This document shows, piece by piece, positions 11,191-23,850 of a stretch of 64,000 bases of DNA. Positions within the stretch are counted from its first letter, which is position 1; every line of letters starts with the position of its first letter. The position numbers and the translations under genes are program-made. The notes beneath the pieces are model-generated. The model did not search any database. It saw only the letters and a list, made by a program, of their open reading frames with translations, and was not told the origin of the DNA. Location of the stretch: positions 32,805,501-32,869,500 of the forward strand of contig NC_091966.1 of assembly GCF_036711975.1 (NCBI RefSeq), in the 5' to 3' direction. Origin of the DNA: Onthophagus taurus. Lineage: Eukaryota > Arthropoda > Insecta > Coleoptera > Scarabaeidae.

Positions 11191-14065
11191 GAAATAAGAT
11201 TCAAAAAAAGCTTTTGTTATAAAATTATTAACTAAATATAAAAATTACCATAATCTAGAATTCAGTCTAATACAGTTACTTTATCGGATAATTGTAGTGT
11301 TAGCTACACACGTGGCATGTTAATTAGCTGTGTTACGAAGAATTAAATAACAAAAACTTTCAATTAGTCTTTCAAACTGCTTTCAAAGTTATCCAAATTT
11401 AATTTAAAAATTTAAAAAACTAATCAAAAAGTACATATAATCTTTTCTTTGGCTCTAAAACTTAATTTTCTATCTAAGATTTTCGATTGGCACAGTGCCA
11501 CCAAAACACTTTGTAAAATGAAAATTAATTAGAAACTAATTGAAAATGAACGTTTTATGGTAATAAAAACTAATTTGTCGAAGATATCGTTCAAAATGTT
11601 TATAATTAAGATCAATTAAAAATTAAAACTTTTTTGAGATTATTTTGAAAGTTTTTTTACCAAATTGATTTTAAGAAACCATTAAAAACGGCTATAATAT
11701 TTAAGAAATTTTATAATCACCCTTATTCGTGTCAAGGATCCAATTAAAATCAAACCAACCCACTTTATGTTCAATAAAACCGCATTTATTTACGTTTCGG
11801 AACCTAATCAAAACTACAAATATAACTTGAAACGCTTAAAAACTTGACGTCATTTTTAACAAAAACTTTATGATCGCCACTTTTTGTACGAGAAAATTAC
11901 TCGTCAGATTCAAGAGCCAATTTTTATACGACATAAACCAATTTATTTTTAGAATAAATTTTTTTGTACGTAACGGAACAAACCCCGAAATTGAATGAGA
12001 ACTGGGAAATGAAGGAATAATAAATCAACAAATAATTAGATTCTGTTTGTTTTAGTCATTTAGTTTGAATGTTAAATTAGGTACGACATGGAATAATTTA
12101 TTTTCTTCAGGAAATGAGCCATTTAGCACCTCGGCCAATGTCTTAAAGATTCTAAACAGACCCAATTAAGGGACCCCTTCATATTGCCTACTACTTCTGG
12201 GTACGAAATTGCTTTCGAACAAATTCAAACAAGGTCAAGAAGCTATAAAGAAACATCAGGCTAAAATAATAGGAACAATATCTATGTATTTTGTTCTTAT
12301 ATTTTGTTATAACGAATGAAATTTAAATTAGAATAAATTTGCAAATTTAATAAAAATTTGAAAAATTAAGAAAAAGGATTAAGATAATACGTTGTGGGTT
12401 CTATTTTTAGTTGATGGGGTGAAATTTTATTTTTATAATACCTTCCTGCACTATGAATAAGCTGCATTTTACACAATATTAGCGAGTGGCACAATGCGTA
12501 ATAGGGATTAAAACAACGACAGTTAGTGAGTACAAATGGAAATACAAGGACAGTTGGTTGGCACAGGGGACTTAAATACAGAAACATAATCAGATACTTT
12601 AAGCTGGACAGAAAAGAAACGTTGTTCCACTAAAAAATTCAGTATTAAAAGTTGAAACTGAAGTTTTGCGTTAAAAATTGGACAATCAACTCGACCAACT
12701 ACTTCTCAGACTTGTAATGACTGATAAAATCATTTGCTGATTCGAAAAGGAAAAAGAGGATTCAACATCTGCGTGCCAATTAATTTGGAAAGGAATGATT
12801 CAATTATTTCATAAAATGACTACACCCGTTTTAAATAGATAAAGAAAAAATAAACATTGAAAAGCAAAATACTCTCCATTGACTCAACGGTTGTGATCTG
12901 TTTTAACTCTCCTCAGTTGCTTAACCATACGGTGTATATCGAATAAATTTCTTTTCTTCTTCCAAGTTTTATTTTTGCGTTTCTAAGTATTGGTTGGAGA
13001 TAATTAGAATTACCATAACGGGATAAAAATGCTTTAAAATGTTCTCATATTCTCTGAAAATTGGTCTGGGAATACTTTTTTGGAAATTGTTCAAAAGTTA
13101 TTCTCAATCGGGTTGAAGATAAATGTGTTCTAAGAATGTCTTTATTTAACACTTAATTCAAAATTTGTAAGTGTATTTAAATAGCATATGTTTGTTTCTA
13201 TTAATTCAGTTTATTAATAGTTTGTAGAATAGAAGTCTCAACATTTTAATAGCATTCAGAGAAATATTGATTGCCAAATAATAATGCCAGCATATCTGTG
13301 CAAGTTCTTATCTGTATTATTGTAGGATGTGTGATTTGTACACAACTCATCAATGTAGTACATACAGTGCAGATCACAGATCACTCTTTTTAAATCCAAA
13401 CTTTTCCTAACTCAGATGAGAATTATTTTCAACGTTACCAGGTTTTTAACAGAAAATGTCAAAAATGTTTCCAATTCCACAATCTTACAATAGGACTTTT
13501 TATAGATTGTCAACCATCTTTGAAAACTAAAAATAATTGAAAACCCAATGGGTATACTACAGCACCTTACATAAAGCTGTACAAATAAGTTCCCTTGTAC
13601 TTATCCGGTCCGGATGTTGGCGATCAAACTGATATAAAAAGTCAGTAATCATCCATACATTTTCCGGTTAATAGTACTATTAGTAAGTATATTCTCATAG
13701 CTTGCCTAGCTTGCCTTTTACGGAAACTATTAAGACAGCATCAAACTATTGAGGTTAACAAATCACCAAGATATCTATCGGGTAACGACATACTTCTATT
13801 TGTACATCTGCTTGTACCAGACCTGCTCCAGATATCTGTATCAAGCTATGTAAAAATATTATCTATGGATTATAATATTGTCTATGGTTAATAAATTATT
13901 CGTAAAGCTGTAAGGATATTATACTATCTACCTGAGTAGTTATAAAAAATATAACCTAGAGCAAAAACCCGACGGTGTAAACCTACAAGATACAGCTTAG
14001 TCAATTGCGAATTGATTCTTTGAGAGGTCCATTGCAGAATTGAATCACTATTCACATCACAATAT
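11191..14065. other. AT-rich intergenic stretch
   Basis: No gene could be supported in 2.9 kb. One feature is a strong acceptor-like TTTTCTTCAG at 12101-12110 followed by two short open readings (to about 12144 and 12171); it could be a terminal exon on the plus strand but has no recognisable product. Confidence 0.35.
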
Positions 14066-14074
14066 ATACATGAT

Positions 14075-14330
14075 AAAAGGTGGCAAGAAGAAACAATCCC
14101 TGTCCACTGGAAAAGAAGTATTGTTTGTCCGGTGTACAAAAAAGGAAACAAACATAACTGCACAAGTTATCGTCTACAAAATATTAACATATATTATCAA
14201 CAAGCACATTAATCCCCTATCTGAAGGCATTCTTGGTGAATATCAGACAGGGTACGGTAGACGTGGTACGTTCACTATAGATCACATATTCGCAATCAAA
14301 CAAATTCTTGTTAAAAATTGGACGAATTAA
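14075..14330 (+). pseudogene. LINE reverse-transcriptase fragment (fingers/palm)
   Basis: The plus strand reads HWKRSIVCPVYKKGNKHNC (W-K-x-S-x-x-x-P-x-x-K-K-G) and, after one frameshift near 14175, YKILTYIINKHINPL, LGEYQTGY, and STIDH-like TIDHIFAIKQIL. This is the start of the RT domain of an RTE/Jockey-like element, cut off before the catalytic YADD box. Confidence 0.8.
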
Positions 14331-16178
14331 CGGTGCCACGGAAAGTGGCACGATTGATAAAGTGTCTAATGATGCACGCGAGCTGCTGAGGGGGACAATG
14401 TGGCGAAGAGCAGCAGCAGAGAGATGGGAATATTTTGGGTATCAAATTCGATAGACTAATAGATGTGACAAGTCCGTAGTGGATATACCAGAGTTAGCAA
14501 ACGCGCATTGTTAAAAATTATTATCAAAATGACGAAAATTAACTAAAGAATTAGTACGTCATTTTAATGATGTGAAACACACGACACAAATCCGCTGTGG
14601 TTCTGAAAAAAAATACAGCAGTCGGTGAGAGTGTGACCGACAGTCCAAGACTTGGATAATCACAATTAACGCATTTTGGTGTCAGAATTCCACGTATGAT
14701 TCATAAGAAATAAATGTATTCCTAACGAATCATTGTTTGGTATGCATAGTGTGGAAAGAATGTTGGATCATTCGTTGAGCATATAATGCGTTAATGGTAA
14801 TTGTGGAATATTATTGTAGTATGATACCTCAGTTTTTTTGCTACGAAAAATATGTGGTTTTCGCAGGACCTTGTTACACCGCCCGTGAAACATTTACAGT
14901 TTTGCACCAGTATTTCTTAGTAGTTTTATCTCTCATTTTAGTAACCACAAACAGCTGTCATGATCTTGCCACTTAATATATGTATATGAACCGCTTTTGT
15001 GGAGTTAATGATAAATATAGATAATGCCCAAGTGATGATTTAATAAATACTCCTTATATTAATAAATAGCAGCTTTGTATCATCTTATTATCAACGTCAT
15101 TGTAACCAACCATAAGGTACCATCAATATTCTATTCCGTTATACAGAGACTCTAAAATTAATGTACGATTGTATGCACATATCAAGATCTGATGTTTTGT
15201 ATGATGATTCATTCTAGAAAACGAAAACAAAAACTACATTTGACAAATGTGCCTGCAGTAACGATTTTGTGTTTTGAAAGTGAAATAACCGGATTGATTA
15301 TGAATGATTACTGAGAATTTTTAACGATCATAAAGGATTGTTATCTATTTATACTGATTTCGGCTGCTACCATATTGGTTTAGACAATTTTCGTGATTTT
15401 CCTAAATGATTTTTAATAATTATAAAGTACTCAACACGTTTCTAGACGGTCTACTCTAAAGAATAAAACTGATAAATGATTTAGATAGACAATGAAAGTA
15501 GACGGCATTTGTAAAACGACCATTTGTGTTTCAGAGACTATAATTAGTATAATTGTTGCAAGGAGAATGAGAATTATTTTATGACTTTGCAAAGCAATTT
15601 CAAATACGGAGGTGTAATTTTGTGATGCAGATCATGTATTTGAAATAACTTTAAGCACCATATAGCTAGATAGATAGAAGGAAAATTTACAAACGTTCGC
15701 TGGAATATAAGAAGAATAATAACCAGAGAGCTTTCTACACTAAGTTAATGGTTAGCTGATTGGCACAACTTATCTCAACCATTCAAAGATAAAGCTGCAG
15801 AAGTAGATTGTGTGCGTGTATTTCCTAGTTACAATTCAGATTTAAACCTAAGGAAACTTAGTACAATCTTCGTCAAGTTAGATTTGCTATAATTAACTTC
15901 CAAGTTTTATGGCATCTTGAATAACATAATAAATACTCATTACCCAGCTGAGGACAGAATTTACAGTTATGAATTATTACGGTTCAGAAGTACCAATGAA
16001 ATGAAAACGCATACTGGGAGAAGAGTTAGAACAAACTGTAACTGGAAATACATATAAATATCAATCCGCCACGGAAAGTGTATGAAAAAGGAATTTGCTA
16101 CATAGTTCATATTCAGTAGTATCTAAAATAGATTAGAAGATCAAGGAGAAAAGACAAGTCTGTTTATTTGTTTTATTC
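14331..16178. other. Intergenic stretch
   Basis: It opens with a perfect hairpin GTGCCAC-GGAAA-GTGGCAC at about 14333-14351 right after the LINE fragment. The rest shows no gene or repeat I could support. Confidence 0.4.
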
Positions 16179-16180
16179 TA

Positions 16181-16646
16181 CAGTGATACAATAAAGTCTC
16201 CATACACCCCAGAAAATGATAATATCCCAGCTTCCGAAATGTAATTCAATGAAATTTTTTAACAAAAGATGTAAGAAGTCTATATTATTTCCATATTTTA
16301 CAACTATATGCATAAGTTATTATTAATCATGGAGAACACAAAACATAACCATATCTAACTTAAAAAAGTCTACAGACAGTAGGTTACTCTATACATACTA
16401 TATCATTAACAATCAAAACATGTCGAAATTTACATACTAAAATTACGTCAGTTATAGCAGTACGTAGATTTTTTGATTATGTTTTGTGTTTTTCTTTATA
16501 AATAATAAGTTATACATTTTTATGTAAAATATTAAATATTAATATAGATTTCTAATATCCTTCGTTTAAAAATTTCCTTAAATTACATTTCAGGAGCTGA
16601 GATTTTATCATTTTATGGGGTGTATGTAGACTTTATTGTATCACAG
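16181..16646. mobile_element. MITE, Tc1/mariner type, about 63-bp TIRs
   Basis: CAGTGATACAATAAAGTCTC at 16181 is mirrored by GACTTTATTGTATCACAG ending at 16646. The arms extend about 63 bp with several mismatches (AATGATAATATCCCAGC against AATGATAAAATCTCAGC). The 466-bp unit is flanked by TA on both sides (16179-16180 and 16647-16648). It has no coding capacity, so it depended on a transposase elsewhere. Confidence 0.9.
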
Positions 16647-16648
16647 TA

Positions 16649-18900
16649 TATAAGGAATTTAGATTTGACAGACATCGATCGTAGTAATGTCGTTGTTTTA
16701 TACTGCTTTCCACTTCATTGTTCACATACTTTTATGAAACCTCTAAGTAAATATTACGATGATATCCTTGAGAAACTGATACACAATTTCTGAAAAATTG
16801 ATATACTGGTTTTAATGGATTTTGGAAAACAATAATATGGCTTTTTCATATTTCGATCGTTACCAACCTGGATTTTAAAATTACAAGATTACATATTTAA
16901 CATTAAAGTACACAGAGATTTTAAAATTAATTCGTGATTCTTTACACACACAAAAATCTGGTGTTTTGTATAAACTGTGGGAGATTTTTATAAATAAAGA
17001 AAAATATAATCATCATAAAGGCTACTGATAAATAACATTAGGACAATCGCATTCCATCCCAACCTTTTGACCTTTAAAAAAGACTTCCAAATTTTAAAGC
17101 AATCGTTCTATATGGTATCAAGGCATAACAGAGCGTGCAAAATAAGAAATGAAGTACTCATAATGGGAGACTCATATGAGTACTGCAGCCAATTAACTTT
17201 GACTTTTAATGGTTTTAAAGTACTTAATACGTTTCTGGATGCTTTTAAATAGTTTTAGACAATTTTTCAAATATTTTTACAAGCAAAACATCAAAATATT
17301 TTGAAAAAATCTGATCGAGAAACATATTAAATACGGAAAATATTTATATTACATAATATACATTCCACGTGTTGGCATAAAGCTGTATTTACTGCACATT
17401 ATACATTAAAATGTACAGAATACCATTAAACCTAGATAAACTAGCCAACCATAATAAAGGTTACTTTGTCATGAGTGCCAAGTCACAGAGGCATAACTAA
17501 CAATGATTTAACAAATTGACGGCCAATAAGAGTTCTAAAGTACCATGCATTAAATCAGATTCCCCAGTGGGAGTTTTCATTACCCTAGCTGATCTAATAA
17601 AACTCTACAACAAAGAACCCACTTGTAAACTTAGTTATGAATAGGATGAAAACACCTTGCACGTTTTGAGTGCTTTACAATTGAATCCTAAACGAAATTA
17701 CACCTAGGCCAGGTATGTCCAGAGAGTGGATTTTCTAACAGAAACCTAATTGGAATATTTCGAGATATTAATAAGGCTACAATGTACACTATTTGCTACT
17801 GTAATCGCTAAAGTTTTTTAAATGATAACATTTATTGTTACATTTACTAAATAAAGGTTTAAAATCATTCGAAATAAAAGAATATTTTAAGACAATGAAA
17901 ACAAGCAAAATATGCTAAAAATCATTCTAAACTTCGCCAATCGTTTTAAATCGACTGAAATTGTCTTGAAGATATTATGAATTTCCCAAAATTATTTTGT
18001 GATAGAAGAATGATTGACAGTACTTTTAAAAGCTGTATTATGTTTCAAAATTTGTTAAAAATAGTTTTAAGGTTTTGTTCTAAAGCATTTTCTTGTATTT
18101 TTTTTATTACTTTAGTGCGAGTAATAAAGTAGTAGCAGTAAAGACATCAAAGTTTATGAAGAAAAATACAGTTTTATTTGTTTAGGCAGTAACTTTTTTT
18201 AATTATCTCATAACGGAAAAGTAACTACAATTATTTATTTAATTTTTAAAGAGTTAAACGTTCCTTTAGAATTTTTGTTTCATTCTGATAAAAAATGTTT
18301 TTGAATTTGCAAAACTTTTTATGTCGTCGAAAATCGTTAACTGAACAACAATAGGCAATTTTGTAATAATTTAGTGTTATAAAATGTGTTTGAAAAAACT
18401 TTTTTTTGCTAGTTTACAATAAATAACGAAGATAACGAACATGTTGATTTTTTATTTTGGTCTCCTTGAAAACGCTTTTGTTGATTTTTGTAATTTATTT
18501 TCGAAATAAATCAGCGATGGTTTACAAGTTTTCTTTTTGTAACAGACACAGTCAAAATAGTAGTAAAACTCCGAAATTTTAAACACGAACCAAAATCTTG
18601 TCCAAATATATTCCTGGAGATAAAGTAAACCACTTCAAAAGTGTATTTAATAAATAAACCGTTATTTTGATTGATTTTATAAACTAAGCTTTACTCAAAT
18701 TTCTTTACTTTCATTTTTTATTACATTCTTTTCATTCCTAAACTATCTCCCCAAAAATTTTTCTTACCTCAAAAGTAATCACAAATCTTAACAACAATTT
18801 TATACACTGATTTGCTTTTTATTTCACCTTATTCTTCACCAACAAAAAAAATCTTTAGTTACTCATTTGCTGTTATATCTATTTTACACCTAGTAGCTAT
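16649..18900. other. AT-rich intergenic stretch
   Basis: No gene could be supported. The region is low in complexity, with many A and T runs. Confidence 0.4.
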
Positions 18901-19110
18901 TTATAAAATGAAACCGAACGAACCGTTCGTTAGGATAACGTTCGTGAGAATGAACCCGAGGGGTTTAGAAACGGTCCTGAAAATTTAACACACGCGAACG
19001 AACGCGCACACTGAAACAATTTTTCCTCCTGAAATCGTCTTCTTCACCACTGTCGACTTGTTAAATGCGTCGTTTCATTACGACTACGCAACGAGATCAC
19101 CGCAGTTTGA
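18901..19110 (+). promoter_or_regulatory. CpG-richer putative promoter / 5'UTR
   Basis: This stretch is clearly richer in CpG than its surroundings and repeats CGAAC/GTTCG: GAACGAACCGTTCGTT near 18917, ACGTTCGTG near 18939 and CGCGAACGAACGCG near 18993. It lies directly upstream of the candidate start exon at 19111. The role as a promoter is inferred from composition and position. Confidence 0.35.
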
Positions 19111-19167
19111 ATGGCCGCGACGGATTTTAAAATTAGACCGGTGTACTTTCAGCAAGACGAAAAAATG
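19111..19167 (+). CDS. Candidate first coding exon, unknown protein (partial)
   Basis: A 19-codon open reading (MAATDFKIRPVYFQQDEKM) starts at an ATG in a CpG-rich context and runs straight into ATG|GTAATT, a plausible splice donor leaving the frame in phase 0. Codon and base composition differ from the surrounding AT-rich DNA, which is why I list it. I do not recognise the protein and cannot see the next exon within the window. It could equally be part of a 5'UTR or a chance reading. Confidence 0.38.
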
Positions 19168-20855
19168 GTAATTTACTTATTTACTTAGTAAAAAAAATTC
19201 TCTCTTTGTAGTTTTAATTGTTTTTTAATTTATTATTTTAACGTTTTTTAACGATCTTTTCTTTATAGTCGTTGAAAGTGGCATTTTTTCTAAATTATAA
19301 TCTTGTAAATAAAATGTTACATTTTCGACCTTATTAATTAAACCAATTAAAACTAATAGTACACAAGTCTAATGATCATTTTTGTTTAAGTCATTCTTTT
19401 AATTACAAAACTTTTAAAAATACATTAAAAATAATAACCAAGGTATTTTGATTAAAGGGAAATTCCTTGCGTTTACGAAATCAACGTCGTTTTAATTATT
19501 GCACACTCATTATGTATGCAACTAAAGTTCTCAATTATATTTTATATATTTAGGATTATATTTAAAAAGAACTTGAGGGATTTTCAAACAAAAAAACCTT
19601 TGTGTAAACCTTTGTTTAGGAAATTACACCCGAGAATATCAAAGACAAGGGAGAACTACCTTTAGGAAGCTGAATACCCCCTTAGGAATTTGAGCTTATT
19701 CACTATTTGATTAGATGACAAGATTGTTGATAATCTTGATAAGTTTCATATCTTTCAAATACGTTACAATCGGTTTCTTTTCCACAAAAGACAACATCAA
19801 TTAAAATAAATTTAAAACGCGCACTAACTACTACCAACAAAAGCAAGGGAAAAAATATGAGTTGTAATTAAAATATAAACTTTCCGAATAAATGGGACTT
19901 TTTATTCGAATATGTTTCCCGTCTAGAGCTCCATAACAATTTGGAAAATTCCATATCTCTTTAAATTCTGCAACATACTGGTTCTAAACTTCTTAGTTAG
20001 TGTAAGTAAACAAATCGATTTAAGATAAACTCTACGTCAGGCGCGGAGTTCGGATGCAATTCGCTCGAGAGGCACACGTAAAACAATTGCAACACAATTC
20101 CATAACTAGTATTTTAAATTACCCAGTAACATTCACTGGAACGTTTTAAGCAAGGAAAAGGAAATATATAGCAGAAGTACGTATATGTTTTTCATCATTG
20201 TTTAAAAAGACAGGATTGAAAGATTAGTCAAAACCAAGCTGAAACACAAACGTAGTTTGTTAGTGGAATATTAGCAGAAGATGGGCATTTACACAGCATG
20301 TTCCACAGACGATATTTGCGGAAGTGAGGCAGATTATAGAAAGACATCTTTTACTTCCATAGTGTATCATTTTTCAGAATTATCCTCCACCTATCTAGAA
20401 GAGGTAAGTTGAATTTTCTAAGTTTTTCTAGGCACCATTTGAAAGTTGGTGGTTATTCCAATTATTGTCACACTTCCTCGATTGAACTTTCAAAGCAGTA
20501 GATGGGATAATTAACATTTAACAAGTCAGCTCACGCTGTAGTTAGTGACACATGTGGTCTGAAGTATCGATACCTCCCTTTGTGGAATTGTAAAAAATGA
20601 TGATGCCTCTGGTTTCTTTCTCTCTCCAGATTCAGGATGGATAGTCTCGACGTCATGGAGCTACGATATGAGATCACGCTGTTTTTTAGTTGTAATATGT
20701 AATATAAATATTTCCCATTACTTAATCCAAGCATAAAAATGTATTGTTTCTTTCTTTTGGAGGCTTTTTGCTTTATCAATTCCAACAAACGACAATTTTT
20801 TTCAAATTAATCCAAATAAGAGCTTAACCATTCTTTTCTTTGCTAAGACAGAAAG
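19168..20855. other. AT-rich stretch, possible first intron
   Basis: If the exon at 19111 is real, this is intron. A pyrimidine-rich acceptor TTTCTCTCTCCAG near 20620-20632 is followed by ATGGATAGTCTCGACG, but the phase does not fit the upstream exon. Confidence 0.3.
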
Positions 20856-20859
20856 CTCC

Positions 20860-21762
20860 TTCAGGTTGTTTCCCAGCATAAATTTCTATTTCATGTATAC
20901 ACTAAGACAATTCGAAGTTTGGTGGCGAAATTCAATGCCAGTGGTTCTTTGGCAACATCGAAGCCCCAAGTTAAAAGCCGTACAACAGTTTGAACAGTTT
21001 AAAATTAGATGTACACGTGTTCCCTTTCAAAATGTAAATGACTCAATATTTATCGCCAGTGGATAAGCCGCGATGCGTTCAGTATGACAGCAACATGCAA
21101 GACATCCTTGCCGGTCATCCTGATTTTTGCAACCATGTGATCATGACTGACAAAGCACATTTCACGCATTGTGGAAGCGTTAACTCGCAAAATGTTCGTT
21201 ATTGGGGCACCAAAAATCCTCAATTACCTTTGAAATGCTTTTACATTCACCAAAAGTTACTATTTGGTGCTACGTATGCTCGGAAAGTGATCGATATCGG
21301 ACCTGTTACGCAATTTTTTGGTAACTGAATTCGAGGAAAATGACATGGAGGACTATTGGTTCCAACAAGATGGTGCAACATGCCATACTGCTCGATTAAC
21401 AATAGATGTGCTGAGTACCATGTTTCCAAAACGATTGATACCAAAAATTGGTTCATTAATAAATTGGATTTAAGAGCAAGGTTCATGTCAGCAAATCACT
21501 CTCGAGCAACTTAAGGCCAACATACGCCATGAAATCGCTGATCTAAACACTCGCAAAAGTGTTGAAAAACGTCGAAAAACGGGACGATTTTGTGGTGACA
21601 GCTGGGGAAGCCACTTACTACACATCATTTTCAGAAAGTAACTAAACAAGTTGTATAAGTCCAAATTGCAATAAAATGATCGAATTCAAACAAAATATTG
21701 AGTTGTTTTCAAGTTATTCAAAAAAAAAACATCGCTTACAACAAAATGGTGCACCTTGTATT
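20860..21762 (+). pseudogene. mariner-like DDE transposase pseudogene
   Basis: Frame-broken plus-strand coding: DFCNHVIMTDKAHF (first Asp; usually SDEAHF), VNSQNVRYWGTKNPQ, then DYWFQQDGATCHTARLTIDVL (second Asp in QQDGA), FPKRLI, and the distal LEQLKANIRHEIA. These are landmarks of a Tc1/mariner-type (DDE_3) transposase common in insects. The third acidic segment is deleted between 21450 and 21490. The sequence GGTGCACCTTGTA near 21750-21762 may be the right TIR terminus. I found no left TIR, so the 5' end is probably lost. Confidence 0.8.
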
Positions 21763-22614
21763 TATATTCTGATTGTGTAACAATAACCAAACACTTACAA
21801 AGCATTTGTTGAAGGTGAATTTATAAAAGAGTGCCTTGTAAAGGCCGCAGAAATTGTAAGTCCCGGAAAAATATATTGTAGTCCCGGAATACTGAAAGAG
21901 TTACTAATTGGCGGTAATTGGAGTTACTAAGCCGATCAGATAAAAACAAAATCAGACTGTTTCATTGTATTTTTTACTGCCTGTGACGAAAGTACTGATG
22001 TGTGTGATGTGACGCAACTCACTGTTTTTCCTCGTGCTGTTGATAAAGATATCAACGTTTATGAAGAATTACTGGAATTTGTACCATTGCATGATACAAC
22101 AACTGGAAAGGATATTTTCAATGATGTTGATGGACTTCTGCAAAGAAAGTGAGAGTACTAATGCTTCATTAAAATGTTACAAAGATCAGAGAAACAGGCA
22201 GTGACAAACCAGATTTTCATCATGTCTTGGTATAAACCACCAAGAAGTTTTATGCTCAAAAGTAATCAAGTTGGAAAGCGTTTCAAAATTTGTGAAAAAT
22301 TATTAAACTTCATAAAGTTATGTGGCTTGAATCAGCGACAGTTTTCTGTTTTTACGTGATTTAGAAAGTGAGTACACTGATTTATCTTATTACGCAGAAG
22401 CGCGATGGCTTTCGTGTTCTATGGTTCTCGATTGATTTTGGAAACTTAAAGAAGAAATATGCTCTTTTATGAAAGTGAAAGGACAAGATGCCAGCTTATT
22501 ATCCGACGTACTTTTTTTACAAGAACTTTCATTTATGGCAGATATTACAAAACATAACAGATATGCATGATCGTGTGAAAGCTTTCAAGTGTAAGATGAT
22601 GCTGTGGGAAAACC

Positions 22615-23415
22615 AGTTAGTAGTGGATAATCTGTCACATGGGCTTGGCAAAAGTGCCGTTCGAACCGTCATAGGTCTCCTCACGATACACTGTAAGGTA
22701 AATAAGCACCTTCAAAACATGAAGCTTGCTGGCTCCCTTTTCTGTCGAGCCTGTGAACAGGATGATGAGACGGTTAAACACATCTTGTGTGATGATCTCT
22801 CTGACTGACCTCAGAATGAGGACCTTCGGGGAGGAATGGCCAAAAACAGATGATATCACTAATGCACCTCTAGGAGCTGTCCTAGCCTTTGGCAATACCT
22901 TAGGGTGCGTTTACGTTGGAGCTGCGATAAACGATACTAACAAAACAATGAAATTGTTGTCATAGTTTTATATGTAGGTGTTTATATTGGAACGAGAGCT
23001 GCGATAAACGATAAGAGCTGGAATGAGAGCAGCGATAAGAGCTGCGCAAAATGAACTGAAAATGATTTGTCAGAAAAATCTGTTATGGTGATTTTTATCT
23101 TTTTGGTACCACAAGGGGGATCTAACAAAAATTTCACTAATTAAACAGTCGATATCCATGCCGACCACACCTGATAATAGCAAAGAGAACAGGGAATACA
23201 ATTAGCGTTGCTCTTATCGTTAGTCGGCTGTCAAACGTGTAACAACGCGTCGCTCCAATATAAGCACTTGCATATAAAACTATGACAACAATGTCGTTGT
23301 TTTGCTAGTATCGTTTATCACAGCTCCAACGTAAACGCACCCTTAGGCTGGTTGATGTGACCGGAGTCTGTACTGGGACTCTGGTCTGTGCAGTTTCGCA
23401 CGCACTCCAGAATCC
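22615..23415 (+). pseudogene. Non-LTR retrotransposon C-terminal fragment, inserted in hAT
   Basis: The reading VRTVIGLLTIHCKVNKHL...MKLAGSLFCRACEQDDETVKHILCD is the Cys-His-Cys tail found after the RNase H domain of Jockey/I/R1-like LINEs. It continues in the next frame with LRMRTFGEEWP and AFGNTL. It lies between two halves of a hAT pseudogene and is itself split by a MITE at 22903-23342; exact insertion borders are approximate. Confidence 0.72.
22903..23342. mobile_element. Harbinger-like MITE, 440 bp, TTA target duplication
   Basis: GGGTGCGTTTACGTTGGAGC begins at 22903 and its inverted copy ends at 23342. The inverted repeats extend roughly 100 bp with scattered mismatches (both arms contain a TTGTTGTCATAGTTTTATATG core). 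TTA precedes (22900-22902) and follows (23343-23345). A 3-bp TWA duplication with G-rich TIR ends is typical of PIF/Harbinger elements. There is no coding capacity. Confidence 0.88.
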
Positions 23416-23850
23416 ATACATACAATCTGTCATATTTTCCGACTTATAAGGCGTATCAGGAAAGTACAAGTGTCCCAGTATCATACAAAATGAAAAAAAA
23501 ATGGGAAGCCTTCTGGCAGAATTTGAAAAGCGTTTTCAGGATTTTAAGTCCCAAGAACACATTTTTTTTTCTTTTTTGGTCTTTTCACTATCGATATTGA
23601 TAAAGCTCCCCCACACTAGCCGATGGAAGACCCATTTAAAACAAAATTTAATATTATTGGTACATTTCAATTTTATAAGTTGGTACTTGCCTGTTTAATA
23701 CCAAGAAATGAGAAAATTTGCTTGTGAAATCGTGTCAATGTTTGGAAGTAGCTATAAGTGTGAACAATTATTTTCTTTGATGAAATACATCTCCCCCAAG
23801 ATTTTTTATAACGTTCTTTTTACTGAAAATTTAATAAATATATTTGTCCT

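Larger units (their letters stand above)
21785..23850 (+). pseudogene. hAT transposase pseudogene (GTF2IRD2/ZBED-like), interrupted
   Basis: Three pieces, in frame-broken order, resemble the hAT transposase related to GTF2IRD2/FAM200-type domesticated genes. About 21785-22150 gives FVEGEFIKECLVKAAEIVSP and DESTDVCDVTQLTVF (first catalytic Asp region). About 22170-22610 gives LCGLNQRQF, AEARWLS and VKAFKCKMMLWENQL. About 23420-23850 gives WEAF, KCEQLFSLMKYISP, the C-terminal dimerisation motif. A LINE fragment separates the second and third pieces. Many stops are present, so it is inactive. Confidence 0.8.

Noticed and set aside
12111..12171. Possible terminal exon after TTTTCTTCAG on the plus strand
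   Set aside because: Two short frames are equally open and neither is recognised; no upstream exon in reach.
14794..14976. 60-codon hydrophobic plus-strand frame
   Set aside because: Hydrophobicity is common in T-rich DNA; no other support.
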